Positions 55,187-64,000 of a stretch of 64,000 nucleotides of DNA are shown here, piece by piece. How positions within the stretch are numbered: the stretch's first letter is position 1; the number at the start of each line of letters is the position of its first letter. The translations under genes and the position numbers were made by a program. The notes beneath the pieces are model-generated. The model was not told the DNA's origin. It did no database searches and saw nothing but the letters and a program-made list of their open reading frames with translations. This DNA comes from Acanthopleura granulata (lineage: Eukaryota; Mollusca; Polyplacophora; Chitonida; Chitonidae), in contig JABBOT010000006.1 in the NCBI GenBank assembly GCA_016165875.1, positions 3,306,260 through 3,370,259 on the forward strand, given 5' to 3'.

Positions 55187-58100
55187 TTGGTTGAGAATTC
55201 TGTTTTTTTTTCTTCAAGGGAGATAGGGAGGTATGAATCAAGCAGTTCTATAGAATTGTCAAAACGCTCCTAAGATCCTCAGAATACTTTTACCCAAGTG
55301 TATGTCCTACACACTTTGGTGAAGTGACAATCTGGCTTAGAGAGGATGTGTGAAAGTTTGGCGCGGCCTTTCTTTATTCAAGTCAATTTTTTAATGTACG
55401 GCTGAGCTTTATTAAGCTCATAAATGCCAGTATACAAAGATGTCCAATTTCTAAATGTCAGTGGTAAGTTGGCCTTTACACTGATCACCTGTCTCTTTGT
55501 GTTCAAAGGGCTTTATAGCTGCGTTATTAACTACATGTACACCTCATATTCGGGTGAGAGAGACGCTTAGAGAGGACCGCCACTTTGATCTACTACAGAA
55601 CCACATGGCCGCTCACTGAAAGCTTTTGTAAACACGTTGCTAATTGGTAGATTGATCGTGCAAAGAGCGAATCAGCTGGGTTTTCATTGGGTATTGATTT
55701 AGGTGTAGTTCAGTGAAGGTGCAGGATAATGCCAGCGGAACCTTACACTTGTGAGTGAATTGAAACCCAGCTACATGTATTTGGATTTCTCCCGATCTCA
55801 CCGCATGTGGGGAGGCCTTGGTGGCAATAAGCAATCGACGACGCTTGGGTGGCCGCTTGCACAGCCTAACCTTTATTGAAGATCACTTGACTTCCACCAG
55901 TATTGTGTGCATACGGGTGTCTGTGTTACACACGAGCTGGGGAAGTTCTGGGAAAGCGAACTGTATGTACATGATAAAGGATACAAGGAAATAAATAAAT
56001 AAAAACAGGACATATTCCCCTGGGTGCTGGCTAGAAATGTTCTGGCACTTTTGGAGGTAGTTGCCCCGAGGGCAAATGATTTCCAAAACACTGGTTGCCC
56101 TCAAAAAAGCTGACTTGCCAGGAATGGGAAATGCCTCTGGCTCCTTCTAAACAAATGGAAAATGACCGCATAGACTTGTTCTTGAATTTATTGCTTACAT
56201 TGTATATTAGTCTTGTAACATGTGCCGTTATGGCCTTCACTGCTCAGCAACTTGGTGAAATCTCAGTGATGAATGAAGACTGTGAGACACACGTTGTGCC
56301 TTTTTTCATTTTCACGAAATCAAATGAAACAACTTTTGAGGCGATGTGTTTTTAACTCTGCCTGCCCAGAAGAGCAACCATAAGGGACTCTCAGCTTGCC
56401 CACCTGTATTGTTACTTGACCAGAGCATGTGGATAAGTGACCAAGTTTTAAGTTGCTGCTCTATCATAGTATGTATATGTAGTAATGATTCTTATCCAGA
56501 TTGGTCCACTTCTGATTGTGTTATAATTTTATCCAATCAAATCATGAGGTGTTTGCTCTGACCTCTGAACCTTGACCTGAACAGTTGCAGAATCTTCTAG
56601 TGGTAGGCTTCATACTCTTCACTGTTCCAAGAGCTGTTTAACCTTTGACCCCCTTGAGGAAGGGGCATGAGCATGCACCTACATGTGCTATATTCTTGCC
56701 CAGTCAGATTAATCCTGATAACAGAACAGTTGGCCTCTGACCTCTTGCCCTCTGACCTCTTGTTGAAAATACTCATATCATTGAGCAGGCCATGAGGCTG
56801 TGGTTGGTCTTATACATGAGCATGTTCATCGTGACCTGTTGCTTTATGAGTAAATTTTATGGGGAGACAGGTTGTTGTCATTGACTACGGAATATCCCAT
56901 TATTGGACAGATGATAATCAGCATTTGGCCACTTTCTGATTTACCTATGAAGTAAAATGGACCTTCCCATGACTTGACGTATACTATTTGAATTTTCAGT
57001 GTATTCATTGTGAAGTTGCATGTAAATGAACAGAAAAAGCATCAGGTGATCTAAAAATTAATGGACATTTAGGGATATGTACCAAAGATTGTTGAGAAGT
57101 TCTGTATCTAAATGTCTTCATTGTGGATTTGAAAACGAATATTTTTAAAACGCCCAGCTCAGTCTAAAACTATGTCTGTCTGTGATTTTCTCTTCATTTC
57201 CATACCTAAATCTGTAAAAGTAAAATTCTATTAATTATGCTCGAAGTGAGCATTTTAATTCAAAGAATTAAGGTTTATGGTTCTCATTGATGAGTTTTGT
57301 AAAAGTACGTGTAATAAACCAAAATATTGCATCACTATAGTGTAGGTAGTGAATAAATGCATTTTTGCAACTGTTCTTGAGTGTAGGAATAAACACTTCA
57401 TATTTTTTATGTTCCACTTCTTTAATAAACTAGACGAATGAAACTATTTTCTTGACTGGATTTATAGTAACGTACAGATATCTATGCAGTTGCCTGTGAG
57501 TGAATAAGTGTTGGTGAGTGACCCATGTGTGACCATGCAGTACGGAATGTCACGCTCCATGTCACAATCTTACACCTGTACTATTTACCTGTCAGCCACA
57601 GGTAAGCCCGTGCATTCAGGGGTTAAATTGCATTTGGTGAAGCTGTATTGCTGTCTGCAAAAACCCTCTGGGACAAAAGGTGACTTCACTAAGATGGCCC
57701 TCGCTGAAAAGACTGGGCACTCACTGTCCATGTCCATGTAGTAGATAATTGTGACCAGTAGCTTTACCTTTCCCCCTCCCTCCTCTTGCCCCTGCCCCCG
57801 CCCCGCCTTGGGCAAAGATAGTGTAATATACGTGTACTATAGGGAGAGATCCCCTGGCCCGTGCAGGCCTGTGCAACTGTAGAATTGGCTGAGACCATTG
57901 TATTGTTAGTGTTGGATGAGTTCTCTTACATGTACCTGTGTATTTTGACCTGGATGGATGGTGATAGCTCGTGTGGTTTGTTACCCGTGCGGAAGAGATT
58001 CATTTAGTTCATTCATACAGGTAAGTTTAATGAGAATAGTAAGAAGTGCACTGTATTTGTGCAGGGTAAACGTGTGCTCCAGTATGTATGTTTTTGTTTG

Positions 58101-58202
58101 CCTGTTTACCTGTAGTATGCTCATGGCTCTCACCTGTTCACATGTATGCTTTACTTATTTGTACATACATATATATGTACATGTGTCTTCTCACCTGCAC
58201 AT

Positions 58203-58287
58203 ATTGTACATACAACCACTTGTTGTACATACAGCCACATGTTGTACATACAGCCACATGTTGTACATACAGCCACATGTACATACT
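58203..58287. repeat. 19-bp tandem repeat, four copies
   Basis: Unit TTGTACATACAGCCACATG. Confidence 0.92.
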
Positions 58288-58632
58288 GTTTCTTCCTGCT
58301 GTATGAAATACTGTTGTGTGTCAAGAGTGTGCACAGTTTAATAATTGGTAGAACAGAAGTAAAATAAAGTTGGACACGTGCAGTGTATGTATGTGTGCCT
58401 ACGTGAATATCTGAAACTTTTGTTTCAGATCTTCGTGTCTCATACAATCATACAGTTCATGCTTAAGACAAGTATTTTATTTTACTGTATGTGTAGATAC
58501 ATGTATATGAAATGTATCATACATGTGGCTGTTGTTTATTGTACCTCTGGAAATGTCAAAGTTGCGGGTGTAAGTCTTGGCCCTAAATCAGTTTGTGTAA
58601 ATATTTTGATTACATGTGGGTGAAAAATGAAT

Positions 58633-58674
58633 AGTATTCTTAAGTACCCATTTGAAACACCAGTCAAATATATA
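58633..58674 (+). mobile_element. degenerate V-SINE tail
   Basis: AGTATTCTTAAGTACCCATT, then GAAACACCAGTCAAATATAT. Confidence 0.4.
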
Positions 58675-61600
58675 AACAGATGTAGAGTGAATGGTACAAA
58701 ACTATAACTATACAATCTCTCATAAACCATAAAGTTGGCTCAGAAATGTGGAGATGTCGGGTGTCATCAATGAGCCGACATACGTGTAGGTTGACTCATG
58801 TGCATATGGTATGAGCTAGCCCAGTGCACCTGGACATGTGCATATACTGTACCTTGTGCGTGCGTGGACGTTGCATATGATTGCAGCATGTGCAGAACGG
58901 ATTTGTATAGGTACATGTGCACATGTATGCAGGTATCCTCAGACAAGTGACAGGAAAGTCACACATCCATGTGCAGTTACTTTTCACGGCTGACATTTTG
59001 CTACAGGGGTTAACAAGGATGTGTTTCTGACTAACGGCCCTGTTCTCTCGTGTGTGTGTCATGCTGTCCGAAGTACCCCTGAGATAAATCAGGTGTGCAC
59101 CCAGACAGGTGATGTCCTCTGTGCTGTGTGTCTTACCTGTACCCAAGAAGTACAGATACCTGAGGTAGTGGGCGAGTGATTTTTAACCAGACTGCTTATA
59201 CACTTTCATCTGTAGATGTATATCTGTGTCTGGTCACCCAGACAAGTCCTACCTGTGCTGTGTGTCTTACCTGTGGCTGAGATAATGAGCAGGTGATTTT
59301 TAACCAGACTACACATATAGTTTACCTGTAGATGTAGATCTGTATGATCATCCAGACAGATTATGTCCTATCTTTGCTATGTGTCTTGCCTGTACCTGAG
59401 AAAATAAAGTTGTGTTCATTTTCAGAATTTGGTAATTCCTTGCACTCATAAGGATGGTTTTCATGTACATGTAAATATTATGCAAAAACCATGATATTAT
59501 GCTGATTTGATTTACAGTCAAGATCTGGCATTTACACTGTGTTTGTTTTGTGTTAATTTTGTCAGGGGCAATCTTTAGCTATGGATGTTCATGAATACAG
59601 CATGGTTCACTTATAACATTGTAGGCAGATTTGTCCCCCAACAATAATGTTGTCATAAGAGAGAGGTGTAATGTACAGTATGTATGTACTTGCACATGTC
59701 CAAAATAAGTTATATCCTTGGGTTACAGTTTATCTGTTCTCCACAATTCGCAAAAATACAAAAAAGAAACAAAGGTTGTAATTTTTTTTCTCGTCATTTT
59801 GATGGCCCAGTTTGATCATATTTGTCAGCCGAGATACAACCATATGATCTCAGCGCACACACTGTCAGACTACTATCTTGCATCTGACCACGTGACTTCC
59901 TGAATGGATCAGCTAGTACTGTCATACCTGCCCGCCTCGCCTGTAATCAGACTTAGTCTACCTGTAATTAGTGTAGTGTTACCTGTACAGCTTATGATCA
60001 GGTCTGGCTGGCGTGTGCATCGTTATCTCTGTCAGACAGGTACTGATACAGGGTACAGGTAGATGAATGCATGATTCTTATCTGTCTACCTGTCATGTTG
60101 TAATCCTTGAACGTTTCTTTCTCATTAATCTGGTGGATGTGCTTGCATGAGGACGGGGTTGTTTTGTGTGGATGACAATAGAATTCAAAGCCTTAGAAAT
60201 CTAATTAAATGCAGATATAAACTTCATTGATAAGAGCAGTCCTTGGCTTTTTGATCCCATGTGGTTTTGCTTCCATAAATAGTTGGCTTTCGGTCAAATA
60301 CGTATATTAAAGTGTTGAAACATAACTGATATTTGTTATGCCTAATAGGCAATTTGCATGTGTGTTGTACTAACAAGGAAATAATGAGACAATATTAGTC
60401 ACAATATTTTTATGATCAAATAAATTGTAAATCTTATTTCGCCACTTCACAAGGTATTTTGAACTTTTCAAGAATTGTCATGCATTTTATCCCTGTATCT
60501 TCCAATTTCCGAAATATGATTCTCTTCCTTATTGATTCCCCCTGGCGATTTGAACATCCAAAAACAGGACAGGATGTAAGGCATTTTACATGAGAAAACT
60601 TAACTGTATAACTGTGTGTGTTCACTGTTAATTACTCTAGGTGTCGGCCTTTATGGTGGTCAGTCTTGTAGTGTGACACAGGCTGTGACTCGTATTGCGC
60701 ACAACTTGTTGAGAACTCTCAGTTATGACATCTTACATGAAGTACACATTGAAGAGATCATTTCATGTCCATCAACAGAGCATGCTCATCTATTGGTGCA
60801 ATCTGCATTTGTTTGTTAAGTCAGTCAATGAAATTTATGCCAGGTGAATGGGGGATTCCCCTAGGCTCCACCCAGCTTCATTTATCAGTGTGCCCTTAAA
60901 ATGTTACGTTGAGGGTTTCAGAAATTTTGAAAATGTACATTAATCACCGTTCAAATATACAGATAAGTGAGCTTTGTTCAAGTTTTTATGACGCGTACCC
61001 TTTTTGCACTTCTTTTAGCAAAAGAACCTGTACCATATGTCCACAAATTATTACGTCATAAAGATTTTCACTAGTACACAATACATGTGTGTACACACCC
61101 AGATCATTTGTTCTAGATTTGTATACACATACATGTATTAACAAAAAGAAAGATTTTCAATTTTATTACTATATGTTAGTATCCCCAAATTCCACTAGAT
61201 GTAAATGTTTCGCAAGTTGATTGAAGTTTATTTGACTAATTGAGGTGGTATACACCAGTTTCAAGAGAATTCTTATCTGATTAGTCCATGGAACATACAT
61301 GTGTATGGACAAATTGCTGGTATGTAGAGAATTAGAATGAGTAAAATGTCACCTGCTTATTTGCCTAGGGCATAGTCCTCTTGTCAAAACGGATAATATA
61401 ACAAAACTTTCGTGGTATTTCCCAGCCATTGAGTAGCCTGTATGACTCATGTTGAAAATAATGAACTTTTTTATTTTTGAACTTTTTTGAACTAAAACCG
61501 CTGAAAGCACCTGTAGACTTGTGAGATTTACATTCATGACATTCAGTTACTTGTATATTATGAACCAAATACATGTGATCTGAGCCTTTTTTTGTTGTAC

Positions 61601-61713
61601 GTTACACTATAATTTTCTACATCAAATATATTTAAATACCATAGCCCAGTTAACATTTGTAAAGTGATAATTTTTGTAGCTTTGGGTTTTGTGCTCATCA
61701 AAAAATATGATTA

Positions 61714-61762
61714 AGCATCATGTCTGGTGTCTTTGGCCTGATCTTTTATTGAGGCAGCACAT
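61714..61762 (+). mobile_element. second SINE family, 3' fragment
   Basis: GCATCATGTCTGGTGTCTTT, GGCCTGATCTTTTATTGAGG and CAGCAC match the end of the body of the family at 9411-9630 and 44386-44532. Confidence 0.55.
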
Positions 61763-62533
61763 ATTGTATGTATAAATTCTCCTGACATTGGGAGAAGCCT
61801 GCTTCAAAGGCACATAGTGAGATTTCTAGAATAATTACTGTATTACACGTAAAATTGGGCCTGTAAAAATGCACTCTCGGAAGAGCACAAAGGCCTTAAA
61901 ATGACGCTTTTGCGCAAACAGAACTTAAAATTCTCTGATGGGAAATTAATCAAACTTCACAAACTCTGTAAGTGGAGGCCCTACAAGATGAATGAATCAG
62001 TCAGAATCAGTCCAAATGTGTCACTTGGATAAAGTTAAAATTTAGATGAAATGCAGTATGTTGGAATTGATGTTAAAGTCTAAGTGAAAAGAAAAAAACA
62101 AACAAACAGTGGGTATGTGTATGCACCAGTGTGACGCACATCATAGATGAGGATTGCAAAAATGTCAGCTGTCTTCCTCATCATCGCACAATCTTTTAAA
62201 GCTTGCTCTCCTCTCTCTCTTTTTCTCTCATCCCCTAAAAGACCACACAAACACACACATGTGAAATCAGGACACTGAGTACAATGAGTTCTCTGTCTTC
62301 CTGAGGAAGTATCCACGTGAAATCTACATTTTAAACCCAGCGGTGCCTGCACGCGTCTGGCAGTTTCTATGTGTATGTGTTACCAGGGAAACAGAAGAAT
62401 TGGAGTGTAACTTCCTAGATTCGCTCATGTATTTGCAGTACATGTAAGCCTATCTTCAGTGATGAAACAATTTCTCATCTTGGCATCTTTATGTACACAG
62501 ACACGTGTAGCTTCATAGGGCTTCACTATGGGC

Positions 62534-62740
62534 ACTAGGTGGTTAGAGCAGTAGCACTGTGAGTTCCAGTCCACCTCTAACTGGCTTCCTCTCTGGCCAT
62601 TCATGGAAAGCTCTGCCAGCAACCGGAGAATGGTCGTGGGTTTCAGCCGAGCTCTGCCCGGTTTCCCTCCCACCCTAATGATGGCCACTGCCGTAGAAGT
62701 GAAATATCCTTGAGTACGGAGTGAAACACTAGTCCAAAAA
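62534..62740 (+). mobile_element. V-SINE, diverged
   Basis: A head remnant TAGGTGGTTAGAGCAGTAGC, GTGAGTTCCAGTCCA, CTGGCTTCCTCTCTGGCC, core and tail GAGTACGGAGTGAAACAC. Confidence 0.85.
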
Positions 62741-63965
62741 AATTCATAGCTTCTCTTGGGGCACTTGGGGTGTCACATGCACAATGTATAACGTAGAATG
62801 CCATGTACATGTATGTCAAACATATAAGGTGCCACTCTGGTCAGAATACAAAATATGTAGAAAGATGGGAGTTATATGAAAGAAATCCCACAGAACAAAC
62901 CTAATACCATGGTTCAGTTCTCCATATGACATTGAATCAGACAGATGTGACGTCAGGTGAGACAGTTATGCAGAGAAGACATGAAGAGCGTTTGAAAGAA
63001 CACTAATTAACCCATATAACACAACTTTCCTTTAAAAACAAAATCTTCGGCTGTGTCCGTAAAATTTTCAAGATGTGACGTGATGATATTCTCCATATGA
63101 CATCGAATCCGACAGATGTGACATCGAATGAGACAATTATTCAGGGAAGACATGAAGACTGTTTGAAAGAAGAGCGTCATTTGTGGATACACATCAGCCA
63201 TTAGAGACGTCGTGTGTTCGTGTGTCACACCAGGCAAAGTCAAAAGGACAGGAAAATTTTGTTTCTGGGTATTCTCTGGCGAAATATACAATATGTGTTT
63301 TAATACATAACAATGTTTTTATAATTAAGGAAAGCTTTTCAGACTGCATCGATAATTATCATTTCGCCTCGCTTTATAGACAAAGGTTCTTTCACATCGG
63401 TGTAGCTCTTTAACCACCTCAACCTTGTATCGTCTGAAAGAGTAACGCTCATTGTGATTCATCATACATCTTTTTAAGTTTTTGATTTAATTCAAAGACT
63501 TGCACTTAATGGATTGGCCAATTTCAGAGCTTCACACAAAGTATAATTGTAACGGTCTACAGAGGACAATGTCAGAATACTCTGCGATAAGCATCTCGCA
63601 AACCTGTGAAAATGTCCCTCTTTAGGCCAGGGCTCCCACTAGTGTTTGGAATACTTGCAATCGGTGAATTTTGAAAGGATTTCAAGACTTGAGAAAGTTC
63701 TTGGGAAAGAGTTCATTATGGGATCGTATAACTTGGAAAGCATTTGGCCCTATTAAGTATCATTTTGCATTATGTTTGAAATAGTGCCACAAAGTATTCA
63801 TTACTTTCTACCTGCATGTTCATACTTCAGTGCCTTCTGAATATTAAGTCTTTGAAAAACCCTGACAGTTCTATTTTTCACAGGTCGAAACCATATAGAA
63901 TGAAGCTACAGTTTCACACTATCCAAAATTGTTTTCTGACCTGTGTAAATTTTCTCCCCTGTCAG

Positions 63966-64000
63966 AGCCTACCACCGAGGACCAGACACCTACACAGGCG
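63966..64000 (+). CDS. candidate second coding exon of the CARD gene (cut by window end)
   Basis: A pyrimidine-rich tract and CTGTCAG precede this exon. Joined to the single G left by exon 1 it reads in frame DTPEPTTEDQTPTQA, a Thr/Pro/Glu-rich linker as often follows a CARD. Phase agreement has a one-in-three chance of being random, so this is a proposal. A CAGAG tandem allows a second acceptor two bases later, but that one breaks the frame. Confidence 0.5.

Larger units (their letters stand above)
32007..63965 (+). other. probable single 32-kb intron of the CARD gene; repeats listed separately
   Basis: I found no other exon with matching phase and convincing protein likeness between the two CARD exons. 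The repeats inside are listed one by one. Stretches where I see nothing further: 32007-33866, 34295-34811, 35118-35654, 38754-39870, 40541-41763, 42373-43850, 44867-45772, 45994-46463, 46759-47364, 47574-48079, 48667-49917, 50996-52112, 52386-52997, 53268-53982, 55187-58202, 58675-61713, 61763-62533 and 62741-63965. A separate gene nested here cannot be excluded. Confidence 0.45.

Noticed and set aside
56095..56355. 86-codon plus frame with one hydrophobic segment
   Set aside because: No known domain, no flanking splice support in the CARD gene phase, and length within chance for this DNA.
60616..60819. Possible internal exon of the CARD gene (AG at about 60641, GVGLYGGQSCSV reading)
   Set aside because: No convincing donor, no domain likeness, and it fails to give a clear phase match.

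Overview
The window is animal nuclear DNA, most likely from a mollusc. Evidence: intron-rich genes with GT/AG splice sites, AT-rich non-coding DNA, many simple and satellite repeats, and about 25 copies or fragments of one tRNA-headed SINE. That SINE has a V-SINE-like core and an (AAAT)n tail of the type described in molluscs as RUDI. No bacterial, organellar or viral gene organisation is visible. The species cannot be named from the sequence alone.

One complete gene can be rebuilt. LEO1, the RNA polymerase II elongation factor of the PAF1 complex, lies on the minus strand from 31111 down to 15000. It has 13 coding exons whose phases all join without a break, giving 761 codons plus a stop. 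Exon 2 is a 957-base coding minisatellite of GSPAGSARS units. Exon 5 is a 42-base exon with a complete inverted second copy in the neighbouring intron.

A second gene starts head to head with LEO1, 612 bases away, on the plus strand at 31724. Its first coding exon encodes a CARD (death-fold) domain over a TISU/YY1-like start site. An in-phase candidate second exon appears only at 63966, so most of the right half would be one intron of about 32 kb. At the left end, minus strand, is the first coding exon of a probable secreted protein (1125-1170) with a TATA box; the rest of that gene lies outside the window.

Layout: 1-1260, start of the secreted-protein gene; 1261-13800, intergenic DNA with SINEs, two arrays of one 34-bp minisatellite, and a 129-bp satellite full of short palindromes; 13810-14370, a 30-bp minisatellite downstream of LEO1; 15000-31111, LEO1; 31112-31723, shared promoter region; 31724-64000, the CARD gene. 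The large CARD-gene intron holds SINEs (several with perfect target-site duplications), foldback elements, a MITE-like pair, and a 48-bp satellite that appears to have grown out of a SINE head.

Most long open frames in this DNA are repeat artefacts rather than genes.
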